Source: Ursus arctos (lineage: Eukaryota > Chordata > Mammalia > Carnivora > Ursidae). From it: a stretch of 64,000 nt of DNA. Shown in pieces: positions 25,600 to 36,699 of this stretch. The notes under the pieces were generated by a model, which did no database searches, had not been told where the DNA came from, and saw only the letters and a program-made list of their open reading frames with translations. How positions within the stretch are numbered: position 1 is the stretch's first letter; the number at the start of each line of letters is the position of its first letter. The stretch spans positions 45,680,938 to 45,744,937 of the forward strand of contig NW_026622786.1 in NCBI RefSeq assembly GCF_023065955.2, given 5' to 3'. A program made the translations under genes and the position numbers.

Positions 25600-25790
25600 T
25601 GTCTGTGCTCAGATAAATCTGGCATTAAATCTTTGACTTTATTTCTTTCTAGTTGCATGACTTTGGAGACATTACTAAGCCCTTCTGAGCCTGTTTGCTC
25701 TTTTGTAAATAGCATTATCAGTAATGAAGGAAATACCCTATTATATTTTAGGCACACAGTGCTTTATAGCTATAATGGTGAATGCTTATG
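25600..25790 (+). mobile_element. MIR SINE
   Basis: A second MIR in the same orientation: 'tagttgcatgactttggagacattactaagcccttctgagcctgtttgctcttttgtaaatag'. It sits about 50 bp after the first. Confidence 0.7.
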
Positions 25791-25799
25791 TCTTCCTTA

Positions 25800-26485
25800 C
25801 TTTTTATTTTGGCCATATATCATGCCAGCATTTTTGCCTGTTATAGATGGATAATATGGTGGAGGCAGAGAATCTGTTCCTTACAGCTATCACATCTTCT
25901 TTTAGAGCCCAAGTTACTACTGAGATCATGGTAGGACTCATTTCTCTAGGACACTGGTGTCAATGTGTTTTCATTATGGGTCAAAAATTTCAGAAATATC
26001 TGGTCTAGGAGTCAAGGTGTTGCCTACTTGAAAAGATCATTGGAGGATGTCCTCCTTCCTTCCCCAACCCCCAGTTATGTCTGTTGACTGTGAGCATTCA
26101 AATATCCATACCATTATTTTCATGGAGATAATTATTGGACACAATCATCCTAGCTTTCCAAAATATCAAGTCACTCCTCTCTTCAAACATTTCTAGACTG
26201 GTGAACCTTTCAGAACCTTAAAACATCAAGGAAACCTCTTAAAACAGAAATGGATGTTCAAGAGCAGACAGAGGGGGAAGTGTAACTGTGAGGAGCCACG
26301 AAGGACACAGAGTAGAGCATAACCAGTATTAGTCATTGGCGACTAAGAGTGAAAGCATTAAGTCTCAATTCCTATCTTGAAAACAAGCAAAGCAATAAAA
26401 ATTAGCTTTAGCACATACGTGAAGAGCACTTGAGAGAAAAAGAATTTTTAGAGAACAAAATTAAAATTTGGAAGAATCCCAATCC
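25800..26485. other. Unrecognised sequence
   Basis: Nothing recognised. Confidence 0.4.
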
Positions 26486-26489
26486 CTAC

Positions 26490-26600
26490 TTTGACTCCCC
26501 ATTTTATAGATAAAGTAATGGTGTCCCACTTCATGGTCCCGTCTAAGGTTGCAAACCTAGTTTACTAGTGGGGATTTAACTATATCTCAATTCTTTTATT
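26490..26600 (-). mobile_element. Possible MIR fragment, antisense
   Basis: 'tccccattttatagataaagtaatgg' followed by 'ggttgcaaacctagtttactagtggggattt' is a degraded reversed MIR core. Confidence 0.4.
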
Positions 26601-26604
26601 ACCT

Positions 26605-27360
26605 CTATTCTTAGCAAATTAGGCAAAGGGAAAGAAATGAACGAGAGATTAACAGAATTATCACCATGGCCTGACTATCCAAGTTGTCCTTCAATAAACT
26701 TTGTTTTTCTTAAATGTATCAATTCTTCCTTTCAAACATGGTCAGCTTCTAGTAACCCTGTTCACAGCAACTCATTCTCTCTCTGTCTTTTGTAGCAATT
26801 CTCTTTGAAACGATGTATTCAACTGCTCAGCTAAGGCATTGGACTGTTTCTCTTTAAGCAAAGTTTATTGATATTACTTGTAACTGAGTGCTGCTCTATT
26901 TCTCTAACTGCTTTGAAACCAAAGGCATTAAAGACACATCAGTTCTAGATTACATTTCTAAGGACTCCCATTCAAATTTCTTGTTTATTATTTGGCTCTC
27001 TTACTCCTTCTAGTGGATGACCACCATTACCATAGTCTTATTAGGAAGAATAATTTGATTCTATTTGGTGGGAAAATTACTTGTCTGTGTCTTTCTCATT
27101 TTTTATTACTTGATGTTTATGTCCATTTAAGAGAAGTACAGTTTTGCTATAACCACACCTCTTAAACAATACTCCAGCTTAAGTGTGCTAGGCTTGGTTT
27201 TTAATATTATCTTTTAACATTCAGGGAAATTAAAAAAAATATGCTCTAATAAGCTTATGTAAAGAATCATAATATTGCCTTAATTTTTAATTTTCTTCAA
27301 CATTATTAATTTTCTGGGAAGACTGATAATATTGCATCATTTTTGTATTCTGAGACTTAA
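26605..27360. other. Unrecognised sequence
   Basis: Nothing recognised. Confidence 0.4.
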
Positions 27361-27364
27361 AATG

Positions 27365-27535
27365 ACCTGCCAAGGTAAACAGGTCAGTCACCATCATCCA
27401 CATTAGAGATAAAGTGATGAAATTTAGGAGTTAGCTGGGCTTTCCAAAAGTCACATAGCCAATGAAAAAGATAAGAGTATTCAGACTTAGGTCTTTTGAC
27501 TTTATGCCTTATTCTTTTTTTCAGCACATTGTTCT
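27365..27535 (-). mobile_element. MIR SINE fragment, antisense
   Basis: 'cacattagagataaagtgatgaaatttaggagttagctgggctttccaaaagtcacatagccaatgaaaaag' followed by 'cagacttaggtcttttgac' is a diverged reversed MIR. Confidence 0.55.
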
Positions 27536-27679
27536 AATAAAGGAAGGAAATGACAAAGATGATTTTTTAAAAAATAATCCAATGGTTTAATTTTTAACCT
27601 TGCAGTTACCATCTTGAGAAAAGTGGCATCATTCCTGGTTATATATGCTATATCTTTGTTGAAGCTTGTCCTTCGCTAT

Positions 27680-27704
27680 TGTGTGTGTGTGTGTGTGTGT
27701 GTGT
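27680..27704. repeat. (GT)n microsatellite
   Basis: About 12 uninterrupted GT units. Confidence 0.97.
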
Positions 27705-27709
27705 TTCTT

Positions 27710-28225
27710 TCAAAAAGGAGAAGAGAAACACATAAAATGTGGTTAATTCTCACTGTGGTTGAAAGGCAAAGGTTATAAATCAAATGACAATAGGGTGCAA
27801 AATCATTTCTCATTGAGAATAATAAGGGATGAGCTTAATTATTGAAGAATTACCCACTTCAACAACAAATTGGAAAGATAGTATGGGGAACCATTTTCCT
27901 ATTCTCATAAATAAATCACTGCTTTGAATACCTTGTTTGGTGCCTAGAAAGGAGAATGGAAGCATTCACTTAGTTTCGTGATATGTGACACTGAGTAGCT
28001 GATGAAAGCAGTTTTCACTCTGATTATGAGGGGATAAATTTGTTTCCACAGTGGAGTGCTATTTCCCTGGGGAGGTAGGTGAGTCATCTTATAATGAGTG
28101 AGGAACAATGGACTTAAAATGAGACTGCACTTAAGAGAAATATTTAACACCAGCATGAGGGGCAGTTGATACAATTTTGGAAAACAGAATCAGCCTCAGA
28201 CTATTTCACAACATTGGATTAGAGG
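27710..28225. other. Unrecognised sequence
   Basis: Nothing recognised. The minus-strand frame at 27944-28174 has no family features. Confidence 0.4.
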
Positions 28226-28229
28226 TACA

Positions 28230-28400
28230 GATGGTTTATGTGCTATATTTATTAATAATTTGAAAGATGAAGTAGATATGAATTGGTAAAGTTTACCCAT
28301 TATACTAAGTTTCTGAAAGTAAGTATTTCAGACGATGGTGAGAAACTCCAGATGGAGTATTAGATAGCATGCTCTCGAAAATATCAGACAAGCCTAAAAT
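28230..28400 (+). mobile_element. Possible CR1/L3 LINE relic
   Basis: 'tttattaataatttgaaagatgaagtagatatgaattggtaaagtttacccattatactaag' resembles the conserved CR1/L3 reverse-transcriptase segment (the 'ndleda...kfaddtk' region). It is very old and only weakly supported. Confidence 0.35.
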
Positions 28401-28404
28401 AGTG

Positions 28405-29140
28405 TATGTAGTTAAAAATTGTCTCAGCTATGTATGCACACATTTTTAACCTTGTGACAGTTCAGTCAGTCCCTGTGGGGTCTAGAGCCAAATAGGTGTT
28501 TAAATTGTGACAATAATGGGAAATAAAAGTACTTTGTTAGAAACTCATAGTCCAAATGACAGCTGCCGTGATCCCATGATCTCACTTCTCAAAAGGAGCG
28601 CCCTTCTTTGCTTGTGATTATTCCTACTGGGAAAACCGAAGAGAGTAGGTGTTTCAAGATAAGAGGAATACGTAATGCTAAAAGATGACTGCAATCCAAA
28701 CACAAACCATTTGTAAATATCGTATTTATTTAGCGAGAGCAAGCATCCTTGATTGAGATACTCTGTTCAAAACAATGGGAGGAATCATTTTTACCCTATT
28801 TTCCTTGCTTGACCAAAGAGTACCTAATTCAAACTAAAATTAAATTATTAGATTAAAAAAAATTGGACCCTCTACCATGAAGTAAAAATTTGAGAGGAAT
28901 CCAGCACTACAATTATAAACTATGTTCATTGTATTTCAACATAGTTGATCAGATGATTACCTCTATTTGAAAATATCAGTCAAATGTGGGTTTAAGAAGT
29001 GTCTCTCATACACACAGAATTACTTAGTAATTTTTAATGTGTCTGTCTTCTCTTAGGCATTCAACCCACTTGTCTGGATAAATTGCTATTTAACTGTGTA
29101 CATATGCTCAGTTATGGATAAATTCTACAAGCAGTATTGG
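28405..29140. other. Unrecognised sequence
   Basis: Nothing recognised. Confidence 0.4.
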
Positions 29141-29144
29141 TAAT

Positions 29145-29350
29145 ATAGTATGTGTCAGACACTGTGTTTGGTTCTGAAAATACAAGACTAGGTTCTTGCC
29201 CTTTGAGAAGTCTTCAGATCATAAGATGCTTAATCATATTTCAATGTAATACAAGAAGATTTCCAAGAGACATAGATGTTTCAAAATGCTTTGGAAACCC
29301 AGAGAAAATGCACTTAACTCATTCTGAAGTAAAGTAAGGGAAGATTTTTA
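29145..29350 (-). mobile_element. Possible L2 fragment, antisense
   Basis: 'gtatgtgtcagacactgtgtttggttctgaaaatacaag...ttgccctttgagaagtc' follows the reversed L2 3' pattern. Confidence 0.4.
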
Positions 29351-29557
29351 AAAGGGGTTAGTTTAAATTTAAAATATGAGTAGAATATATCACACAAGAA
29401 GTGGATAAATACATTCTATGTGAATTCCATGATGTGAAGAATGATGCAGTGTGTTATACAACTTCAAGTGGAATTTATATTCCATTTATGTATTATATTC
29501 ATTATGAGAATTTAAAATGTACATCTGTGTGTACATGTGTATCTATAGATTTGTAGA

Positions 29558-29558
29558 G

Positions 29559-29595
<37 letters not shown>
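29558..29595. repeat. (GT)n microsatellite
   Basis: About 17 GT units. This is the longest GT run in the window. Confidence 0.97.
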
Positions 29596-29597
<2 letters not shown>

Positions 29598-29639
29598 GTG
29601 TGAACTAGGGTGGGAATAGAGGCTTCTAAGATACAGTTT

Positions 29640-31045
29640 TGTCATTTCTGGAGGGCAAAAAACTTAAAATAGTTTGGACCCTCCATGATAAATGTTCTTT
29701 CTTCTAAACACACTCTGCAGATTTGAATCCAGGGAGCCTTAATAGGCTTGTTCGATCTGATCCTGACTGCTGTGAAATAGTCTCAGTCCTGACACGTCGA
29801 AAATATCAAAAAGTCTCTTTGGCTCGTTTCAGGATGAAGGTCACATCCATATTAATTGCCCTTATAGTGAAGCCTTCCTGGAGGCCACCTGTCAGCACAT
29901 CTGGAGCTCATGTTGCTGCTGCTTCCAACACGGCACCATTTCCATCCCTACTCTGACTTCAAAGACCCATCAAGGTTGATGGTAAGGACCTGGGAAGGGA
30001 CTCAGCAGAGATTTACTGGCCCAGACTCAGGTCTCTCCTCGAATACTGAAATTCCCTTTTCTCAGTTTCAGGACCTAGCAAAAGAGAGGTCATTTAAATT
30101 TGATATTTTCCAAAATGCCCTTTGGACAGATACTTACTGGGAAAAAACATTATTTGATTTCCCAGGTTTCACTCAGGTTTTAGATTAAACATGAATCAAA
30201 ATGATCTGTTTTACATATCAATGAAATAAACAGCATTACTTCAGGGACCCCACTATACATTTGGGTTCAGTTTGAATGTTGTGACCTTAGTCTTTCACTG
30301 AATCACATGGGAACAAAGAAATAATACATATGAGAGTGTTATTGGGTATTATACGCTGCCATCTGGAACCCAAACTCAGATCTGGCAAGATGAAGTATCT
30401 TTTGAATTCTCTGAGGGAAATGAATATCTCAGGAGGGAGTCACATCTCCTTAACTTGAGTTTGTGGGGGCCAAAGGAGTTTTCACTGGCGTTCTCTTAGA
30501 GGTTTACTTCCTTCCCCAAGTGGCTAACCCTGTTGCATTCTTAATTCTCCTTGATCACTTATTTCAGGCTCACCGTTGATGCATGTGACATGGGGAAGAA
30601 GAAACAGTCCTTGAGGAAAAAAGTGTGGGAAAAACAGAGTATTCAAGTAAGGAGATTTTTTTGCTCTAAGATTTCTCACAGTTTTTCATAGGTGAACCTC
30701 AAAGACAAGGTGTGATTTGGAGAAATATTTCCTTATTTTATTTTGCTAATTTACCTGTTTTTTGTCGGTTTGTTTCCCAAACTATTTCATAGAACCTGCT
30801 TTAGGAAATGCTAACTTAGCCTCTGATATTCAAATAGATTATTTTCATGTGGCTTTCAGTGCCTATTAGCATCCTGCTGGAGATGGCATCACTAAATCTA
30901 CCACTGCCCAAGACCTGTACTGACTGTTCAGTGGCCAACACTATCTTGGCCAAAATTTTGCCTTTTTGACAGCCTTGCCTAACTCTGGACAAACAGTCTG
31001 TGGTCTAAGTGGTCCACTGACTGAGGTCTTCTGCCTATATTATGT
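29640..31045. other. Unique, less AT-rich segment without recognised repeats
   Basis: I recognise no repeat over 29.64-31.0 kb. The part at 29700-30200 retains several CpGs (for example in 'ttcgatctgatcc', 'gacacgtcgaaaat', 'ggctcgtttc'). It holds two overlapping frames of 77 and 92 codons that match nothing I know. A splice-like acceptor and donor pair bracket 30568-30646. It could be a non-coding RNA exon region, a regulatory element, or chance. Confidence 0.35.
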
Positions 31046-31049
31046 TGGG

Positions 31050-31240
31050 TGAGGACACAGAAAATACAGGACTAGAAGAGAATAGTATGCTGAATGGTGA
31101 TCAATGCCATGAAGAAAAATAAAGAAAGGTAAGCAGTAAAAAGAATGAGAGATCAGTTACTATTTCATATAAGGAAGCCAGAAATGGCTTCTCTAATTAG
31201 GTAATGTTTAAACAGAAACAAATCAGAGGTGCCTAAGTGA
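31050..31240 (-). mobile_element. L2 fragment, antisense
   Basis: 'tgaatggtgatcaatgccatgaagaaaaataaagaaagg' then 'gaagccagaaatggcttctctaattaggtaatgtttaaacagaaac' is the reversed L2 order. Confidence 0.55.
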
Positions 31241-31244
31241 ATTG

Positions 31245-31870
31245 CCGGTAACAGGTGGCAGTAGATTGGGTGGGCCTTGAGGTAACTTTGGGTGAAACAT
31301 TATTATTGTTTTTCAGGACCACCATTAGGATCAATTTGAGAACTGCTAACAGTACAGGTATATGATGATTTCCACAGTTCAAGTTCACTTATCTAGAAAG
31401 GTATAAATACCTTTTTCCCTCTTTAAATATATGCCAAATTATTAACAAAATGCTAATTGGTACCATTCTGTCATTCAGTGGAGTTCTAAGTCTAAACCTA
31501 AGCAATTCTTTAAAAAAAAAAAAGCATTTCTCTCAATTCCATGTATGCTTTTCTAAGCACTCATAACTCTAACAGAAGTTGAAGTTTGCATGATTTCTTC
31601 TACAGGACAGGTTTTTTCTCTGAATCCGAATCACCTTTCTACCTTGCTGAACTGATATATGCATTATTGAAGAAAATTTAATATTACTTTATTTTTCTTC
31701 CTAAGAAAACCATAGTCCACATGTCTGTTATTACTATTTTCTCTTATTTTGAACATTCTTATGTTTTAAAGTCATAGTAGTAAAAAAATAACAAGAACAG
31801 CTTAGTTTACTTTTCAGGTGCCATTACAATTTTGTATATACCTTTCATCAAAGTAACTTATATAATAAAC
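31245..31870. other. Unrecognised sequence
   Basis: Nothing recognised. Confidence 0.4.
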
Positions 31871-31879
31871 TCATAATCA

Positions 31880-32115
31880 ATATATTTTTGAACAATTGCT
31901 ATGTGCTGGTGCTGTCCAGAGTGCTGAGACTACAGAGTACTGTAAACAGTATAGGAACCTTCTTTCAGGGAGTTTACGTTCTAGACTAGACAGACAATAA
32001 CCAATCACATGAGATACTACTGAATTTCTCTTCTATACGTGAGGAGACTGAGGCAAGTTGAACTTAGGTTTGCCTCATTTTAAAGTCTGAGGTTTTCATA
32101 CTTATGTCATTTCTG
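31880..32115 (-). mobile_element. L2 3' end, antisense, with possible MIR piece
   Basis: 'tttttgaacaattgctatgtgctggtgctgtccagagtgctgagactacagag' then 'cagggagtttacgttctagactagacagacaataacc' is the reversed L2 3' region. The last 90 bp ('gaggagactgaggcaagttg') look more like reversed MIR. Confidence 0.6.
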
Positions 32116-32136
32116 CATCTTAGAAAAGAAAATAGA

Positions 32137-32353
32137 GGGATGCCTGGGAGGCTCAGTTGGTTAAGCATCCAACTGTTGATTTCAACTCAAGTCGTGATCT
32201 CAGGATCCTGAGACAGCCCCACGTAGGGCTCTGCACTGAGTGGAGCCTGCTTAAGATTCTCTTTCTCCCTCTACCTCTCCCTCTGCCCCTCTTCCCGCTC
32301 TCTCTCCATCTCTCTCAAATAAATAAAGTTTTTTAAATAAAAAAAATAGAAAA
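32137..32353 (+). mobile_element. SINEC
   Basis: Head 'gggatgcctgggaggctcagttggttaagcatccaactgttgattt' is followed by CT-rich body and tail 'caaataaataaagttttttaaataaaaaaaatag'. It is in sense orientation. Flanking A-rich sequence obscures the target-site duplication. Confidence 0.95.
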
Positions 32354-32359
32354 ATTCAT

Positions 32360-33783
32360 CAGTAAGATTGGAGGTCGTTAAAGTATTGGCCCCATTTTGT
32401 GACTAAAGGCATGATACGAAGTTCTAGAATAAGAATTTCTCACGTTGTAAGTAACTGGTTCTTCAGCTTTAGCTTGGAAAATATCACTTGAGATACTGGT
32501 TTAAAATAAAGATGCCTCAGCTCTATCTTCAGACTATAGCATTTTAAATAAGGGTCTCAGGTGATTCTGATGCAGATGACTTATGAGCCAAACTTTGTGA
32601 AATATATTTGATAATAGTAAGGTCTGCACATTCTAAGGCAGACAGTCAGTAATTAAGCTAATGGGTCCATCAGACAAGACAGGCATGAACTGGGTCATGG
32701 AAGTGCAGAAGCAAAGAGAGCTCATCAGAATGAGTTAGAAACAGAGAAAAGGTAACAACCTTGACCTTGGCCTTTTTTTTCTTTTTTTTTTTAAATCTCA
32801 GACAGTGCTAGTTGATTTGTGTCTGTTAGTCTGTGTCTGATGTCCAGTCACTAGGTGCAGGCCCTGTAGATTCCAGTGGGTTTCATCACGCAGGGGAGAC
32901 TCAGTCTCTGTTCAGCAGAGACACACTCATCAGAAGGCTTGAACAAGCCTCTTCCCAAAACTGGAGAAGAGATCATGACCACACTACTTTTAATATCAAT
33001 AGCCACAGACTAATTTTAAATGAAGGATAAATCACCTACTTTTGTGATTCAACTCTGAAGGGAGAGATTTTAAAGTATGGCACACTTTGAAGAAGGCGGC
33101 ATATAGAGAAAGAACAGAAACATTCAATAGGATTTTCAGAAAAAGCATCATAATGATCCTTTCTAATTTATTGGAGATATAGCTCATAAAACTAAATATA
33201 TTATTTAGTATATTACATTAAACACAGATACCTTTCTTTTTTGCTTATAAAATGTTCTTTGCTGATTTTATTCTAAAGGGAAAAAGTCAAAAGTAGAAAA
33301 TACTGAAAACAACTTGAAAGACTGTGCTAACGTCTCTTTCATAGGTAAATAGTGACTTATTCATAACTTCCAGGTTTTGTCATAGCAGCCCAGAGCAAAT
33401 TCTTTGTATAAAATTTGAAATGACATTTAATTACCCTGTTTTTAGGAGGCAACTGAATTTTTAAATTTAAGTAAGTTTCTTTTATTGGCCTTTTGTCTTT
33501 GTATAGTTTGAGGGAAATGATTCCTTTTTTTTCTATCTCCTGAGAGGGCATTATCTCTAGAAACTGTTCATTTCAAGATCCTTTGTCATGCTTCTTAAGA
33601 GCTCCTTTTAAAGACACCAGGGGAGAATGTTGAAGAAGAATCTTCTGACAATCCAAACGCCCACGGAGGTCACCTTTTCCATTAGCAATGTCTAAGGGTC
33701 TGGTCTATCAACAGGTTAATCTAAATGAATGAATCCTCCTAGTGAGTTAATATGGTTTTAACTGGGATTCACTTTTTAAAAAC
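32360..33783. other. Unrecognised sequence
   Basis: No gene or repeat family is recognised. Confidence 0.4.
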
Positions 33784-33797
33784 AATGTTGCTGCTTT

Positions 33798-33898
33798 TAG
33801 GGCACCTGGCTGGCTCAGCTGGTTGAGCATGCTGGTCTTGATTTCAGGGTTGTGAGGTGGGGCACCACATTGGGCCTGGAGCCTACTTAAAATATAGT
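33798..33898 (+). mobile_element. Short SINEC lacking the CT-rich body
   Basis: About 100 bp: the head 'gggcacctggctggctcagctggttgagcatgctggtcttgatttcaggg' is followed by 'gcctggagcctacttaaaata', with no CT body and no full AATAAA tail. A 14-bp target-site duplication, aatgttgctgcttt, lies at 33784-33797 and 33899-33912. It therefore inserted as a short molecule rather than being eroded later. Confidence 0.9.
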
Positions 33899-33967
33899 AA
33901 TGTTGCTGCTTTGTTGTCTAATAAGTTTAATGATTCAAATTATGAGAATTTCAAATTTTGGCAGGCT

Positions 33968-34211
33968 GGCCAGTGTTTGGGGGGAACTCCCATTTTGTCA
34001 TCATGTAATTTACATTTCATTTCACTGTCAGGATTAGGAAGTGGTTCTCAATATGTCAGTGCCCAGCACCCTATTTCGTAAGGGCTTAAGGCCAGTGTTT
34101 GGGGGGAACTCCCATTTTGTCATCATGTAATTTACATTTCATTTCACTGTCAGGATTAGGAAGTGGTTCTCAGTATGTCAGTGCCCAGCACCCTATTTCT
34201 TAAGGGCTTAA
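33968..34211 (+). repeat. 122-bp tandem duplication
   Basis: Copy 1 (33968-34089) and copy 2 (34090-34211) are head to tail with exactly two differences: A34051/G34173 and G34078/T34200. The unit begins 'ggccagtgtttggggggaac' and ends 'taagggcttaa'. The unit is not a repeat family I recognise. Confidence 0.97.
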
Positions 34212-34339
34212 CAAAACCTTAAGCAGTACATTTTCAGAGATTTAAAGGGAAAGAAGAAGTTTTAATCATTTCATTTCATCTGTGATTCACCTATCCTTTA
34301 AAAAATAATTAAAATATTTTCCAGCCTCTCTGGTGATTA

Positions 34340-34460
34340 GCATCTTTCTTTCCTACTTTGTCTCTCAATTATGAACTTCTTGGAGATTTTGTCACAGCAC
34401 TTAGCTCATAGATGCTTAATAGATATTTGCTGAATGAATGGATGGATGAATTAATAGGAA
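34340..34460 (+). mobile_element. L2 3' end
   Basis: 'gaacttcttggagattttgtcacagcacttagctcatagatgcttaatagatatttgctgaatgaatggatg' is the diagnostic L2 3' terminus. Confidence 0.7.
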
Positions 34461-34464
34461 ATTT

Positions 34465-35550
34465 AGTTTGTGATTACACAGAACACATTTCTCAATAGCA
34501 GGAAGCAAGGAGGGAGATTCATTCACAGGAAAGACAGACCTCTTGGGACACACAGAAGGCAGGATGAAAGCATGCTGGGTCACCTGTCCCTGCTTTCACC
34601 GCATGTGGAGTGGCCTGGTAGAAAAATCCCTGTGTGTGCCATCGTGAGGCCAGAGCTGCAGTTACAGGGCTTCAACTTAGTAACTGGTTGACTTTGGAGA
34701 AGGCGCTTTAATTAATTTACTTATGATTCCTCATTTTAAAAATAGGTCTTTGCAAGAAGCTACTTCCATAGATTCAGGTGATCATGAAAAGCACATACCA
34801 TTCTCCTTGAAACTTTTAGACCTTCTTCCTGAATAGTCAGTTACCCTATATCCTGTGCTCTGGAAGGAGGGTCATGATTTTGTTTTAAAACTTTGCCTTC
34901 CTATTTCCTGAGTATCTGTCTAGAAGCCCTGCAATTCACTCAGGCTTAATTTACAAAGTGGCAGATTTCTCCCTTCAGGGCAAACACATCAGCTGCTGTG
35001 TTTACAAAAGCAGTGAAGGCATATTCCTCTTTCTCTTTTAAAGTTTATTCATGCCTCCATGTGCTCAAGGAGGCATGACTAAGCTGCATGGCATGAGGAA
35101 GTCTCAGGAAGTGGAAGTCTTTTAATAGCTATAGAGCCTAGTTCTAGCAATACAGATTGATTAAAGCGGCACAGCTCTTATAATTTGTTTTGTGCATATA
35201 AAGGTACTTTTTACATATAAAAATGGAACCTTCCCTCTATCAGGCAGCATCCAGGCACATTTTCATATTATTTAGCTGCGTAAAGTACTGAACTGAGAAT
35301 CAGAAGCTGAGGGTTTGGTTTATGTCTCTGACTTGTTTTTCTGACCTTGACTAACACCATGACTGACTATGAGGGGGATAAAAAAAAAAAAAAGCATAAC
35401 AAAAACTCTATATGCTTAATAATTACCAAGTGTGTACCATTTTCACCTCCATCATAAAAAGGGGGGCAAGGGGATCTCCACAGTTTGAACTAATTTTACT
35501 TCTCTAGCAGCTCTTAACTCTTATTTAAACTTTAAAAGCCGAAAGGGTAA
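34465..35550. other. Unique sequence with a perfect hairpin
   Basis: No gene or repeat is recognised. A perfect 10-bp inverted repeat (tcatgcctcc at 35049-35058, ggaggcatga at 35069-35078, 10-nt loop) lies in the middle. The surrounding 34990-35280 is complex, non-repetitive sequence. Confidence 0.45.
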
Positions 35551-35559
35551 TATTATTAA

Positions 35560-36170
35560 AACATAAATTTGATCATGCTTAAAACATTCTGATAATTCTG
35601 GCTCTGCGCTGTCAGTGAGAATAACCCTAACTCCTTACCATGGCCTTCAAAGCCCTGCACAAAAGTTGCTTCAGCCTATCTTTGACATGGACAGAGCAGG
35701 GTACCTGAGCTAAATACCTCATCACTGCCACCCCCCCCACCCCCTGCTCTCTCTGATCTACCCTCTGCACTGGTACAGTGCACTCTCTGCCCAGGAAACG
35801 CACCCAGCGTTTTCCCTCCATGCTCTCTTTGCTGATGCTGTTTCTTCAACTTAGGATGTCCTTCTTCTCCTTTTTGCTCCCCTTTTCTATGGATGACCGA
35901 GGAAAACTCTTCCCTATTTCTTTAACATTTCTCTCCTTACCCAGGAATACATGCTCTTACCCATACATATGCTACCACAATAGTGTGTATATATCTCTAT
36001 TGCTGTCTTTAACTCATGGTACAGTAACCTTTACCTGCATGTTTCCCCTGCTAGCCTTTGAGATCTCTGAAATCAGGGACTATTTCTTGCTTATTTTTAG
36101 TTTTCTTCTGCTTTCTACAGTTCTTGTATGTACTAAGTGACCACTGAATATTTGATGGATGGTGGTGTAT
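35560..36170 (+). mobile_element. L2 LINE, about 600 bp, sense
   Basis: The L2 order is clear: 'cctaactccttaccatggccttcaaagccctgcac', 'ctgcccaggaaacgcaccc', 'tttgagatctctgaaatcagggactatttcttgc', and the 3' end near 'ctaagtgaccactgaatatttgatggatgg'. The 120-codon frame at 35778-36140 is read from this relic and is not a gene. Confidence 0.75.
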
Positions 36171-36334
36171 TTCTGGTAAAAAAACAAAAACAAAAACAGA
36201 AAAACCCAAAACTTTTATGTTGTTTTTATTTATTTTTGACAGAATTGAGACAATGGAACTGATTTGAGATAATCATGAGTCCAACAAAAATTGCAGTTTA
36301 GTTAGTGCTTTTCATTTTGAAGTAAACATAGTTT

Positions 36335-36570
36335 TAATACTAATATCTACCTTTAGTGAATGTTTACTATGTATTGACACTATGTTAACAATCTTAGTAT
36401 TATTTAACTCAATCCGTTTATTATATCTGAAAGTGAGTATTGTCTCAATTTATAGATAAGGAGACTGAAGCTAAGAGAAGGCAAATTACTTGATAAAGGT
36501 ATCAGAGCTAATTCATGGCATTGCCTGGATTCAAATTCAAGCTTGTTTGGCTCCAATCTATATGACTTAG
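36335..36570 (-). mobile_element. MIR SINE, antisense
   Basis: 'gaatgtttactatgtattgacactatgttaac', 'atttatagataaggagactgaagctaagagaaggcaaattactt' and 'ggattcaaattcaagcttg' give nearly the whole MIR in reverse. Confidence 0.8.
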
Positions 36571-36699
36571 AGTCCTTCTGCATTTCTTCTCTATTCTTTA
36601 CTCCCCACATCCAATCCATTGAGAGGTCTTGTTGATACTACCCCCTTCCATTAAGTTCCATATTCATGTGCTTTTCCCATCCCCATTTTGGCTCTAGCT

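Noticed and set aside
35049..35078. Possible microRNA hairpin
   Set aside because: A 10-bp stem is far shorter than a microRNA precursor, and pairing does not extend beyond it.
35778..36140. 120-codon open frame, partly hydrophobic
   Set aside because: It lies wholly inside a sense L2 relic and reads CT-rich L2 text. There is no independent protein signature.
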